This document shows, piece after piece, positions 14,569-26,859 of a stretch of 64,000 nucleotides of DNA. The stretch lies in assembly GCA_003255065.1 (NCBI GenBank), contig QAOA01005236.1, forward strand, positions 1 to 64,000, read 5' to 3'. Each line of letters begins with the position of its first letter. Position 1 is the stretch's first letter. The stretch is from Cercis canadensis (lineage: Eukaryota; Streptophyta; Magnoliopsida; Fabales; Fabaceae). Both the position numbers and the translations under genes were made by a program. The notes beneath the pieces were generated by a model. That model was not told the origin of the DNA, searched no databases, and saw only the letters and a program-made list of their open reading frames with translations.

Positions 14569-15305
14569 GACTTTATTTGCTCATTTTTTACCAAGAAAAT
14601 AGCCCTCCAACATCGAATGGTTTCAGTGATTCATATGATTCTAGTTAAATTCATATTACATTATATGAATACCTGTAAATTAATACACAAGAATCTGTCA
14701 TAGTGATGGCTGTGGTTGAGCATTGGGAGAAACAACGAGACAGTTGGGCCCATGACATTGATTTTCATCAATTGCCAATTTGGTCCAAGCCGGCTACCTC
14801 CATAAATAATTAATGTCTGTATCTTCCCATCTCGTATTTCTCTGACTTTACACCCTTTTATCGAGAGATTGTTGAATGGAAACTTTCCATTGGGCTTTTG
14901 TGGAATTTGAAGGTGATCAAGTGGAAACAAAATCTTTAGTTAATCAGATACTATAAAACACAGTCCACGCAATGGTGCAAACCATACTAACCAATATTCC
15001 TCTTTGCAAACTGCAACATATATCCAGAGTGAGTCGTGAGCCATGTCCACAAAAATAATGGACTTTATTTGCTCATTTTTTACCAAGAAAATAGCCCTCC
15101 AACATCGAGAGATTGTTGAATGGAAATTTTCCATTGGGCTTTTGTGGAATTTGAAGGTGATCAAGTGGAAACAAAATATTTAGTTAATCAGATACTATAA
15201 AACACAGTCCACGCAATGGTGCAAACCATACTAACCAATATTCCTCTTTGCAAACTGCCACATATATCCAGAGTGAGTCGTGAGCCATGTCCACAAAAAT
15301 AATGG
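14569..15305. repeat. Segmental duplication at the 5' end of the third TPS
   Basis: Two arrangements of the same blocks. Block X (48 bp, GACTTTATTTGCTCATTTTT...) is at 14569-14616 and 15061-15108. Block Y (202 bp, ATCGAGAGATTGTTGAATGG...AATAATGG) is at 14860-15061 and 15104-15305 with only a few differences. The second X-Y is contiguous. In the first, 243 bp (14617-14859) separate X from Y with ATCGA on both sides. The second Y ends at the first ATG of the third TPS (15302), so its 5' region and start context were duplicated. Confidence 0.85.
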
Positions 15306-17687
15306 CCATCTCTAGTGTTGGAATTTCAACTAGAGAACCTTCATCACTCACCTGTTCATGGCCATGCACGTATCAATCATCACGCACATATCTACAGAAA
15401 TCAAAATCAACAACCGTATATTATAGATCCTTGATTCAATCCGTTGCCCTTCATCACAAGGTTCCCCACTATTTTCCTACAACTTCTTCTGCTGCTTAGC
15501 TTTTCTGTTCCAATCTGTCAAAGCGACCATAGTAGTATGGAGTGAGCAGGGCAACTTTGTGATCGTCATGATGGAATATATGCCCACTTTGAACCTTAAC
15601 GTTTTTTTGTTTTTGTTTTTGGTCTCTTAGGTGCTTCCCCATATAGCTGATCATAACTCGAAAAGCTTGGCAGAATTGCAAAGCAGAATCCAAAGGATCC
15701 TGCGAAACTCAGCTGATCCAAAGGCCACCATGAAACTGACCGACACCATCCAGCGGCTTGGAATTACGCACCATTTCAAAGAAGAGATCGATACACTACT
15801 TGAAGACATGTACATTTCAGACTGGGATGCCAGAGAAGATCTCTTTGCCACAGCCCTTCACTTCCGTTTGCTGAGGCATAATGGCTTTCCTGTTTCTGCA
15901 GGTACAATTATTTCCTGTTTTCATGTTTTTTTTTCCCGCACTTGGATATGGACCATATGGCATTGTTCAAGTCATCTCCTTTTACCTACCTTAATTAATT
16001 TAAGGCTTTAATTAGATGTTTTCAAGAAATTTATGGACAAGACGGGGAATTTCAAGGAATCGGTTATTAGAGACACAGGGGGTATGTTAAGCCTGTATGA
16101 GGCATCGTACTTGGGGTCAGAAAAGGAAGATATATTAGCGGAAGCCATGGAGTTCACAAGGACGCACCTGGTTGAATCAATTCCACATCTAAACCCTCAA
16201 GTTGGTAGGCATGTTGGTGGAGCCTTAACGCTTCCAAGGCAACTCAGAATGGGCCGCCTAGAAGCAAGAAACTACATTGATCAATATAGCCAAGAAACCA
16301 ACCACATAGAGCCTCTTCTGGACCTGGCAAAGTTAGATTATAACATGCTTCAATCGCTACACCAAAGAGAATTAGCTCACATCTTTAGGTCATTCTCTAT
16401 GCTTTGTGTTAGACTTAGATTAAACTCATTAAAGCAAAATAAAATTGATTGGTCTTTAATTTGTTTAGGTGGTAGAAGGAACTGGGTCTTGTTGATAATC
16501 TTGCTTTTGCTAGAGATAGACCAACGGAGTGCTTTCTGTGGACCGTGGGGATTTTTCCAGAGTCACATTACTCAACTTGCCGCATTGAACTTACAAAAAC
16601 CATCTGCATATTGCTGGTTATGGATGATATTGTCGACACTTATGGCTCATTCCATGAACTTGTTCTTTTCACTGAAGCAATCACAAGGCATGTGCTTCTC
16701 AGATTTCTGTGTTACACAAAATTACCCATGAAATACGATTTGTTCATTACTGCCACATTGTTTTTACAGGTGGGATCTTGATGCCATGGAGAATCTGCCA
16801 GAATATATGAAGATATGTTACATGGCATTGTATAACACCACCAATGAAATTGCCTACAGAGTTCAAAAAGAGCATGGTTGGACTGTTGTTTCACACTTGA
16901 AAAGAACGGTGAGATTATATATATATATATATATATATAATTCCAGTTGAATTGAAATATTATGAGATTGTAGCCAAGGGATTAATTAATGAGAAATTGA
17001 TTCTAATTGCAGTGGATAGACATATTTGAAGCATTTCTAGCAGAAGCAAAATGGTTCAACAGCGGGTACATACCAAATTTTAAGGAATATTTGGTTAATG
17101 GGGTGACTTCTGCAGGGTCATACATGGCCTTGGTGCACTCATTTTTCCTCATTGGCGATGGTCTTTCCAAGGAAAGCGTTTCAATGATGAGGCCATATCC
17201 CAGGCTCTTCTCTTGCTCGGGAAATTCTTCGTCTTTGGGATGACTTGGGAACTTCATCAGTATGTCACTAAATTCTAAAAAAACATTCTTTGAATTGATT
17301 GCCCCAATTTTACAAGCATTATAATTTCTCAATTCCAATTGTAATCTTTCAATTCTGTGATGTGATCAGGAGGAACAAGAAAGAGGAGATGTTGCATGCA
17401 GTATACAATGCCACATGAGGGAGAATAATATTTCAGACGAAAGCCAAGGTAGGGAATTTGTGAGGCAACTTATTAGGAAGTTGTGGATGGAACTCAATGG
17501 TCTAGCAATGTCCTCAACTACGTTGCCTCCATCAATCGTGAAGGCTTCACTTAATGTTGCTAGAACTGCGCAAGTCATTTATCAACATGGAGATGACAGA
17601 AGCGGGTACAGTGTTGATGATTATGTGCAAGCATTGCTCTTTAAACCTTTCGCTTTTCAGGACCTGGTGCCAAATGCTCTTCTATAA
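15302..17687 (+). pseudogene. Terpene synthase pseudogene, divergent clade (TPS-g/TPS-b)
   Basis: Exons: first exon from about ATG 15302 (end unclear; the frame meets TAG after SSAA near 15497), then 15631-15901, 16016-16388, 16469-16687, 16770-16908, 17013-17259, 17370-17687. Recognisable motifs are DTIQRLGITHHF, LRRLEARN-like GRLEARNYID, FARDRP, DDIVD and DDLGTS. No RRx8W was found. Lesions: WWKELG reads W-stop (TAG 16473-16475); exon 4 would need a GC donor (AG/GCATGT at 16688); a frameshift near 17216-17225 puts [13 protein letters not shown] out of frame. The C-terminus (HGDDRSGYSVDDYVQALLF) is intact. It diverges from the two minus-strand copies, so it is another TPS lineage. The decay is recent, since most of the frame is still open. 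Confidence 0.88.
16918..16938. repeat. (AT)n microsatellite
   Basis: An alternating TA run of about 21 bp in intron 5 of the third TPS. Confidence 0.9.
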
Positions 17688-20600
17688 CCCCACAACCAAA
17701 TGCTGTTTCAATCTTGAGCATACCCAGTTACCCACCTCCGCTATTTTACCCGCATATTCTCTCTGTCTACATTATCCACCAGTGTGTACATAGACGAACA
17801 TGGTCTAAAAAACTCACTGTACAATTCGCCCAACTTCGTATTCTAGATGTGCCCTATTAATTCATTTGTGAGGTTAGGGAGCAAGGAAGTGTTTGGCCCA
17901 CTGATTAGTCAATGACCCATGATTAATATTTTATATTTCACAAAACGTAAATTATGTATATCATTACTCATTAAAATAAGAGAATATTACTAAATATTAA
18001 CTTGCTAAAAATCATTACTCATTAAATATTAATCTACTTACATGAGTAGAGTAATAATTACTCTATTAAAAAATTATCTATTATTAACCAAACATTCATT
18101 TAAAAAAAATTTACTCTCTTAACCTAGATTTGAAACCATTATAAGATTTTACGTTTAACAGTATCAATGTTATTATTAAAAGAGGTTACTATTAAGATAA
18201 TTTCCAATTTATCATACTTAATTTTGTTTGAAAAATTCCTTATGATTTATTCACTATAGTACACAGTAATGCTATTTTAATTACTTAGTTTTCAAAACAC
18301 TGTTAATCTAGATCACTCGCTGGTGACTACTCATCAGTCACCAGTGAGCATCCATCTCTTGGAATGAAAAAATATTCACCATATAAATAGATGACCCCTC
18401 AACAACAGAATTTACTAATGATTGATTTGAGTTGTAAAAGAATGAGAAGTGTAACTATATTAGCACAATTAATATAATATAAGTTTTATTAAATTAATCT
18501 TTAAGTTATATTTAAAAATTGAAATAAACTTAACAAAATTATATTAATTATGTCAATATAATACAACATTTAAAAAAACATATGAGAGAATGTCTAATGG
18601 TGTAGGATATCCTCACTCAAATCATAATTAGCCTAAGCCAATTACTTGGCGGTTGTGTCCGTATTTGGAAGCATGTGTCACGTGTGTGATTCTGTGGGAG
18701 AGTGGGAGGAGAGCGATTGGAGTTTAATATTTAATTATTTATTTGTTTGCACGTGATCTCTTGGGAGAAGGTAGAGCATCAAAATTCTACCTCTTATGAC
18801 GTACGTAAAGAGTTACGTGCCAGATGTTGGCTTACCGTTTTGACTTTTTCTTTATTATTTTTTAAAAAAATTATATCTAATCTCTGTCTTTCTATAAAAC
18901 AACCGTCAGCACTCAGCACCACCCACCCACTCCATTTTTCAAAACACCCATTTCACGTGCCTTACTACGGACGGCACACGAATGTTTCCATGCAAACACT
19001 ACCACCGGAAGTAGTATTAATTCTGCAATCATGGCTTGACACATAAGCACCTTACGTCTATACTCATCGGGTTTTGATTATGATAGGGGCACCTTGATCG
19101 ATAAGAGATATTCACGTGAACATGGGTGCACTCTACCTCATATATTCCCTTTTCAACATGCATGCATGCATACATATTCTATCTTTTTTCTTTTTCTTTT
19201 TCTTTCCATTTTGATTGTTTTCTCAGTTTTGTTCCTGTGCTCCTCTTTAGCATTATCCTGATATTATACAGTATACACCACCGGTGTACGTGAAAGAACC
19301 TGAAATTTTCTTATGAGGAGGAAGGAGATAATCAGATAAACATCATAAATCAGAAATCAACTAGTGACATAAACTATGGCATTACTGAACCAATGATATG
19401 TAAACTTGTTAATTCCCTAAAAAAAGGCATTAGTACTTTAAGTAATTTTATTTATTTCATTTGTAAATTGAAGTTTAGTTCACTTATGTTCCAACTTCCA
19501 ACTTCCAACCTCCAACCAAGGATGTCCAAATTAAGATAAAATAAATTGTTTATTTTTTCATAATAAGTAAAACCTAAATAATGGAGAATTGAAAGCGTAG
19601 TTTGGATGATGCGTAGATCCGGGAAGCAAGGACCGTGTTGTTTAGTAATATCTGACTTCAGATGTCAAAAAATAAAAAAAATTAAAAGTGGTAGCTAGTT
19701 TAGCTGGGGAAAGAGGACAAGCATAAACAGAGGCATTAAATCGTATATCTTAATGATCACATTCAGTTGGAGAGCAGATGAGTGAGATGTCCTTGAGCGC
19801 AATTATCAAGTGGTGGCGTGATGGCAAGCCAGTAATGAGTAATGACTCAGCGTTACTCACCAAGCAAATGCTCAAAACGGAAGCCTATTCTCACAAGTAA
19901 AAACTGCCCCTGCTCCCCCTCATTTCACTCTTTTCTTTCACAGTCACTTCACTGCATTGCCTAACTAGCCTAGCTACAACTCTTCAAACACCCAATACGC
20001 CTCATTTCTGTCTCATAGCATTACATCACAGATCACAGTAATCATTTTACTACCTCTATTCCCAACCACCACGCTTTCAACACACCCAAACTGCTACTGC
20101 ATCTGTATAATTTATTTATAAAACCATCAATCAATGCAATTGATGGAAAGCACCAGGACTGCACCCACAAACACGGAAACCAAAAACTTGCTTACCTTAC
20201 CCACTTTCATATGTCAATTCCGCATCACGCCCTTCTCAGTTTTGTTTTCAAATAACCATCTCAACGGCTAGGTGAGCTGTACTGGGAAAGTGCTCAAAAA
20301 ATATCTTATGCCGGTTTGCACATTTATCCAACTGGACTGTAAAAAACTTTTGCCAGATAATATTATCCTTTCTGGATTTTCGCGACCTCGCTTTCTCTAC
20401 TTCATGATAAAAGCGACCCAAACTACGAACCGTACAATTATTGAACAAACAAATACCACCACTCAAAATACATTACTTTGACCAATATACCCTTTTCTTT
20501 TTTTTTAAAAAAAATTTCTCTATGTTTTTTGAGTCTCAAACTCAGTGCAAATAGCATTAATTGAAAAACCTATCTCCCAGTCCCCACTAAAAGAAGAAGT

Positions 20601-21566
20601 AAAAAAGAAAGATTATTTTAAAAGAAAAAGCTAGTTTATGTTTATAGGGGTCAAGATTGGGTTGAGCCCTTGAGGGGGACAAGGATACATTATAAAAATT
20701 GAAGTAAAGTATGGTTTTCTAAATTCCCAAATCCCACTTGCCCATTCCCAACAAGATCTGTATAACTTGTTTGTTTTAAAAACAATTAAGCAATTACACT
20801 ACACATCTCCATAGATGATAGATTGGTGGCCCATTCCATGGCATTACAAAACATTCACTCAAATCTGTATGTTAGCACTAATCATATTCTGTGTTTAGCG
20901 CAAGAAATAGTAAAATACTCTCTCTATATTCCCAATAATACATTGGTACACATATCGAGGCGTGAAAAATAAGCTATTAGTTTTTGGAATTAACAAAATA
21001 AAAGAATAAGGGCAGGGCATTGTACAGTGCGCTTGTACTGTCCAGCTGGAAATGCCGTCAGCAAAGTAAAACAAGACAGAAAGCAGATAAAAGAGAAGAG
21101 AACCACCCACGCTTTCCCTTGTCTACGCTCACTGATTCAATTGAAGCAACTTGAAGGCCTTCCCTTCCCTTCCCTATGAGAGCGAGTGTGTTTCATTTCT
21201 CTACGCGCGCCATGGTCGATTATGATGTCTGCAGAGAAAAAGCAGGAGCTTTTTAAGTCGCACAGCCAGTGACAACTGGACAGCCAAAAGAACCAGCTGT
21301 ATATGTCGATGTGGAGAGATTCTATTGGGTGACAACTGTTATATTCATCCTTTGTGTGCCCCTCACCTCACCCACTGAAGCAACAAGCACAGTGAACAGC
21401 TTTGCCAGCTAATAGCTGTTAAGTGGGCACAGTAACGGCTACATCTCTATTCCTCATTTTTTGTCCATTTCTCGGAATTTGAAATCCATCGTGGCAAGTG
21501 ATGTGGCAGATGTAACTCGAGGACGTGGCCATCGGGATAGGGGAAGGAGTAGGGGCTTGTGACACA
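17688..21566. other. Gene-free interval between TPS cluster and XTH
   Basis: About 3.9 kb without a supported gene. A short hairpin is at about 18315-18350 (CTGGTGACT ... AGTCACCAG). CATGCATGCATGCAT is at about 19158. Pyrimidine-rich stretches near 19170-19215 and purine-rich stretches near 20590-20630 are present. The 21.0-21.5 kb part is probably upstream regulatory DNA of the XTH gene. Confidence 0.55.
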
Positions 21567-21723
21567 AGCCAATTCAATTCGGCTATAAAAGCCAACACCT
21601 TGTTGTGAGACTCCACACTCACACAGCATTTCAGAGCAGTCGAAGCTGCACCCTCACTGCTCTGCCTTTTCATTTGTTCTCTTTTTCAATTTTTCTCTTC
21701 ATATTTCTGCAAATACAGTCTCG
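21567..21723 (+). promoter_or_regulatory. XTH core promoter and 5' UTR
   Basis: A CCAAT motif at about 21569 and a TATAAAA box at 21584-21590, about 135 bp before the ATG at 21724. This spacing suits a transcription start near 21615-21620 and a roughly 100-nt CT-rich 5' UTR. Confidence 0.7.
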
Positions 21724-23719
21724 ATGTCTAGAATGTCTGGGTTCTTGGGATTGTTTGTGGGTCTTGTGTTGGTGGGCGTGGCTTCCTCTGCCAAATTTGA
21801 TCAACTTTTCCAGCCAAGCTGGGCTTTGGACCATTTCGTCTATGAAGGAGACCTCCTTAAGCTCAAACTTGATAACTATTCTGGTATATATCATCTATTG
21901 GTCTATGCCTTCGAATTTCTTTTTCTAGTTTTGCATACTACAAAGCTGGAAGCTTGGAAATATATTAATATGCAATATATGGTGTTATTGGGTGTATTTT
22001 TTTTTGTAAAAATGTATTTCTCTGTTATTTACGATCGGCTTCGACATTTCAGGTGCTGGTTTTGTATCCAAAAACAGGTATATGTTTGGGAAAGTAACCA
22101 TTCAACTTAAGCTTGTGGAGGGTGACTCTGCTGGAACTGTTACTGCCTTCTATGTAAGTGAAAATCAACAGTTTTTCTTACCTCTATATTTCTTAGCTAT
22201 TTTCTTAAGGAGATAGAGTTTTGCAACTACTCATCTCTGCCTATGGGTCCCCTTTACTAATTTTACATACAAATAATCTCAATGCATTGTACGATTCCCA
22301 GGTGCAGACAATTTAAACTTGGATTTATTAGAATCCATGAATGGACTAGTGCCTACAGCTCATAGTGGCAGCTACCTACTCTATTTTAACCCCCCCGTTG
22401 ATTGATCTTTCATTTATTACTTTTATCCCCAACTACAGTCCAAGAACTCATTTTCCCTTTACTCAACATAATTATCATTTCTACTGTTAAATTGACTTCT
22501 ATACATCTCAATTAGTGTGGTATCTGAATGACTTAGATATTGGTGATCAATTTCTTGGATGTAGATGTCATCGGAGGGCGTAAATCACAACGAATTTGAT
22601 TTTGAGTTCTTGGGCAACACCACTGGTGAACCTTACTCTGTCCAGACCAATGTGTACGTGAATGGTGTTGGTAATAGGGAGCAAAGGCTCAACCTCTGGT
22701 TCGACCCCGCCAAGGAATTCCACTCCTACTCTATCTTCTGGAATCAGCGTCAAGTTGTGTAAGCACTAAGCACCCATTCTCTTCGAAGCAACACCAATCT
22801 CTATTATACTACTTTGTATGTTAGTTTTTGATTTTTGCTTTGGAGGGTAAAACTTAGACTCTTTATTCATGTTTCTATTATAAAAGAAAGATAAAAGGAG
22901 GACTCTGGGACTGAAAAAGCTGTAACTAAAGTAAGGAATGGCTGCTTTTATCATTGGTCGTTGAGCTATGATAGGGCTGTTGTCATTGTGTCCCTACTGG
23001 GTCACACAAAAACAAAGCCATTTAAAAGGATATGGAATCTTGGACAATTTTTAATAGTTTATGTCAATACTCGTAGTAGGTCCTTTGCAGAATGCTGAGG
23101 TAGAGACGCAAGTCTTTTTTTCCTCTGTTTCTGGCAATTGGTTTGGACATATTACCATTTTGTTTTTACCGTGCCCGTCATCATTCTTTCTTTAATCGTA
23201 AGTAGAAGATTTTTTTTTTCCACCTTCATACTTTGCTCATTGAAATTTTGGCCTCATAATTCTAATTCTAATACTGCATACGTGTTTGTTATGGTCAGGT
23301 TCTTAGTGGATGAGACCCCAATTAGGGTGCACACAAATATGGAACACAAAGGCATTCCTTTCCCAAAAGACCAAGCTATGGGCGTATACAGCTCTATATG
23401 GAATGCAGACGATTGGGCCACTCAGGGTGGTCGAGTTAAGACGGATTGGAGCCACGCACCATTCATTGCCACCTACAAGGCCTTTGAAATCAATGCCTGT
23501 GAATGCCCCGTCTCGGTGGCAGCAGTAGATAATGCTAAAAAGTGCAGTAGCAGTGAGGATAAGAAATATTGGTGGGACGAGCCTACATTGTCTACGCTGA
23601 GTTTGCACCAGAACCACCAGCTTATGTGGGTTAGGGCCAACCATATGGTCTATGACTATTGTAGTGACACTGCTAGGTTCCCTCAGATCCCTGCTGAGTG
23701 TGTCCATCACCGTCATTAG
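21724..23719 (+). CDS. XTH6: Xyloglucan endotransglucosylase/hydrolase (GH16), XTH6/7-like
   Basis: Cuts and rejoins (or hydrolyses) xyloglucan in the cell wall. Four exons, 21724-21883, 22053-22153, 22565-22758, 23299-23719, all GT-AG with agreeing phases: 876 bp, 291 aa, normal for the family. A signal peptide (about residues 1-23, ending VASSA) precedes [10 protein letters not shown]. The GH16 active site NEFDFEFLG is at 96-104, with E97 as nucleophile, D99 as helper and E101 as acid/base. An N-glycosylation site NTT (105-107) follows, as is usual for XTHs. The C-terminus has the XET_C-type segment with paired Cys and ends [21 protein letters not shown]. The resemblance to Arabidopsis XTH6/XTH7 is from memory of the family, so the exact orthologue is not certain. 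Confidence 0.96.
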
Positions 23720-26293
23720 GAAGGGAAGGGAAGACCATGAATGAAACATGTGCTTCGTGTTTCATATTGTAATATACCTTAATGTGAATTTTTTTTTTTT
23801 AATTTAATTTTGTTTCTTGTACAATCAAGTGAATCTTAATCTACTCCATTTCATTACATTCCATTTTAATCATTTTTTATTAAGCTAGTGAATACAAAGA
23901 AGGGCAATTATTGTATGGGAACAAGTGAATTGTGTCCAAGTGCGTAGCTCGGTACGTGGATGCCATAATAGCATCCACCTGGCATTGGGTACCACTTCCA
24001 CAGGCTCACGGGCTGGGTTGGGGACCAAGAAGGAAAGACTTTTGTTTGATGATGGGGGGAGAATAGAATAGGGATGAAGTTATACTACGTAGGAAACAAA
24101 CCAATAATTAACCTGACTCTGTGGGGTAATGTTTTTGAGTATCCTTGAACCGTTTTCTTTGGTGGGGATATGATAAGGACCTCGGAGCAAGTCTCTCATA
24201 AATCCCCGCCTTTTTAGTGCGTGTTTCGATGATCAGAGAAGGAAAATGCCAAATATCAGTTACATAACAAAATTGAAAGTGCCAAAAAACTTTTAATAAC
24301 TAGTCATGTTTAGAAAGGATTATACTAAACGATTTTCGTTTTTAGATTCATCCATGCTTCTAATTGATATAGGGACAAAGATTGATGATAGACCTCGATT
24401 GTTAGTCTCCTTCCACCAAAATGAGCTACTATTTCACAAGGAACATGTGGAACTGCAGCAATTAGTGTGGTTGACCCCAATAATAATTCAATTAATTAAC
24501 ACATTGTTAAAAAGGCTGGGCCCTGGCTGAGTATAGACCATGGAGAACTACCTTTGAATTTAGAGATACTTGAAAGGTGGTGATGGGTTTATCCACTCGA
24601 AAGGAATGGTTATGGGCCATCTTAAATGAGGGATGACAGATAAAGTAGGCAGGGTCAATTTTGAATCTAATGATTCAGTTGAGGGCCCTATTTGTATAGA
24701 TGATATGATGAATTCTGGGAAAAAGCAGAGGAGCGCATTTGTAACACTATTACCAACATAATGTTCAATTATCCCCTGTAATGCCCCTATTGTTTCATCT
24801 GGGACATCATCTTCTGTTTTCTTGGCCCTGGTTAATGAATTTATAGTAGCCAAAAAAAAAAAAAGCAACATAGTGTTCAATTTCTTTTGCCACATCATAT
24901 GGGAAGAGGAGAATTTGTCACACTTAGTTCAATTCTCATATCAGAGCATAGTAGATGAGCATCAAACCACATGATTGAGCTTCTAATCACATTATTTGTT
25001 TAAGTATTTGATGTCAGATTTATATCGTCCCCACAACTAATAGAATGGCAAAGAAAAGGGCATCACTTTCAGCCCTTGTGTGTCTACCATTCATGACCAG
25101 TTGTCGGCGATGTTTCTTCTATCCTTTTTTTAGGAGGGTAGAGTTCCTCAGAAACCATAGCATCATCACTTGAATTTGAGAAAGACTATAATGCATTAAG
25201 TGAAGACAGGATATTGATAGGCAGCAACGTAGTTTATTATGGGTCGACTTTGGGAAATTAAGGCCAAAAACAAGTGAAATATCAACATCCAGAAAGGACC
25301 GATGTGATAAAGGATAGCTCAAAGTTGGTTGGTGGTAAAAGAAAAAGAAAGTTTTCAAATGAAAAAATGGGAAAGACAAGCAATAGAGTAATCAATTGAC
25401 ATAGACATTGGACCCCCCACTACCACTGCATGATTATTGAATAGTGGACACAAAAAATTGATTAGCATTTCGGCTTAATTTTTTAACACAAATAATGTAC
25501 TAACCTATGCCTTCTGTTTACTACAAATAATATAAAAACGGAGATACTAGAAACAAATTAAAGTAATCAGCGGTCACAATGTCAAAATGGGCAATGCCAC
25601 AGTTGATTCTAGAACTCGCTTTCAAATCCCAATTTTTGATTCGATAAAAGGAAGACAGTGAAAAGAGCTTGGATTCCAATGCAAACAGGATCCTCACATG
25701 TACAATTAATCTGTAAAAGCTAATAATGCAAAATCAGACAAGTTTTTACAACTTGATTATATTTGCTTGGCTATATTGGAAAGAGAAGGGTGGGGTGAAC
25801 TACTTTAAAATTTAAATAGCCGTAAAACAAGCTCTGAGAGATGTTGACAATTTTATTTTTTTTGAAACTGAGGGATTTTGTGTGTTGAGATTGGAAAAAC
25901 CTTGTATTGTTTATAGTTTATAGGTATCAGAGAAGACATCCATGTGGGCTTCAGGTAGAAAAGATCCAATCACCCATTAGCACAAACATGAGATGTCCAA
26001 TCTTTAGCAACGTCTACCATCAAATTCAGCGAGGCCCATTATCCACCAACAATGTTATTATTCTTCCAGCAAAAATAAAATAAAATCAATGTTATTATTC
26101 TAACGTCAAAATAATTAATTTATAGCAAAACAAGAAAAATAATTCAACTCAATAATGCATCAAAAATTTTAGCATTCCAACACTTGATTTAATAATTGTA
26201 GTCATGCGGAAGAAGTAGGATAGAAAGTATTAAGTTTTTTATTTAATATTTCATGTTAGATTATCTAAAAAACACAAGATTGAAAATTACTGA
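23720..26293. other. Intergenic between XTH and DREB2, one micro-LINE
   Basis: No supported gene. XTH 3' flank (T-rich, about 23760-23830) is followed by AT-rich spacer. The only clear structure is the short retroposed fragment at 24771-24865. Confidence 0.55.
24771..24865 (+). mobile_element. Very short 5'-truncated LINE insertion with 17-bp TSD
   Basis: A 95-bp insert ending in an A-run (AGTAGCC plus about 13 A). It is flanked by 17-bp direct repeats CAACATAATGTTCAATT (24754-24770) and CAACATAGTGTTCAATT (24866-24882), one mismatch. The poly-A end and long variable TSD show target-primed reverse transcription. Confidence 0.8.
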
Positions 26294-26611
26294 AATACAA
26301 ATAAATATCTATTTAACTAAATTAATCTTAGCAAAGTTTTCATTTCTTTCACATTGCAGTATCACTTAACTGTTTGATAATTATTCTAGTTATGATGAAA
26401 TAATATCAAAAACAAAAAAGAAAAAAGGTGACTGTCGTCCTGGCTGGGACGANAATACAAATAAATATCTATTTAACTAAATTACTCTTAGCAAAGTTTT
26501 CATTTCTTTCATATTGCAGTATCACTTAACTGTTTGATAATTATTCTAGTTATGATGAAATAATATCAAAAACAAAAAAGAAAAAGGTGACTGTCGTCCT
26601 GGCTGGGACGA
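26294..26611. repeat. Near-identical direct copies flanking an N (assembly duplication)
   Basis: Copy 1 (26294-26452, 159 bp) and copy 2 (26454-26611, 158 bp) differ by two substitutions and one base in an A-run. Only an N at 26453 separates them. This is what two overlapping contig ends joined by a gap look like; real genomic content is probably one copy. Confidence 0.8.
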
Positions 26612-26859
26612 CACTTGTTTTCTGGATATTGCTATGAAACGATGCGCCGTTAACCCGCGCCCCTGAAGTTTTCCGAAGCGCTCCATAACCCGCGTACTTG
26701 TTTTATGAAGTAAAGCCGGGCTTAAAGAACCCATCTATGAGGCGAAGCCCACAGATAAAAAGTGGTGTTCGGCAATTTCAAATTGTTTTTCTGGAAATCA
26801 TTTTAGGGTTTTAAATATTTTACAGTTGTTCTACTACATTGCAGTTCCTATTTTGCCCG
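26612..26859 (+). promoter_or_regulatory. GC-richer upstream region of DREB2 gene
   Basis: Upstream of the first inferred DREB2 exon, with a patch of higher GC content (GATGCGCCGTTAACCCGCGCC, CCATAACCCGCG) unlike the AT-rich spacer around it. It is probably the proximal promoter and start of the 5' UTR. No TATA box was recognised. Confidence 0.4.

Noticed and set aside
14661-15369. Minus-strand ORFs in the duplicated block before the third TPS
   Set aside because: They repeat because the DNA is duplicated, stop at different places and match no known protein. They could be a relic but cannot be assigned.
18315-18350. Hairpin CTGGTGACT...AGTCACCAG
   Set aside because: A short isolated stem without TSD, terminator context or conservation evidence.
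23303-23749. 148-aa ORF antisense to XTH
   Set aside because: It is a shadow of the XTH last exon on the other strand and has no family resemblance.
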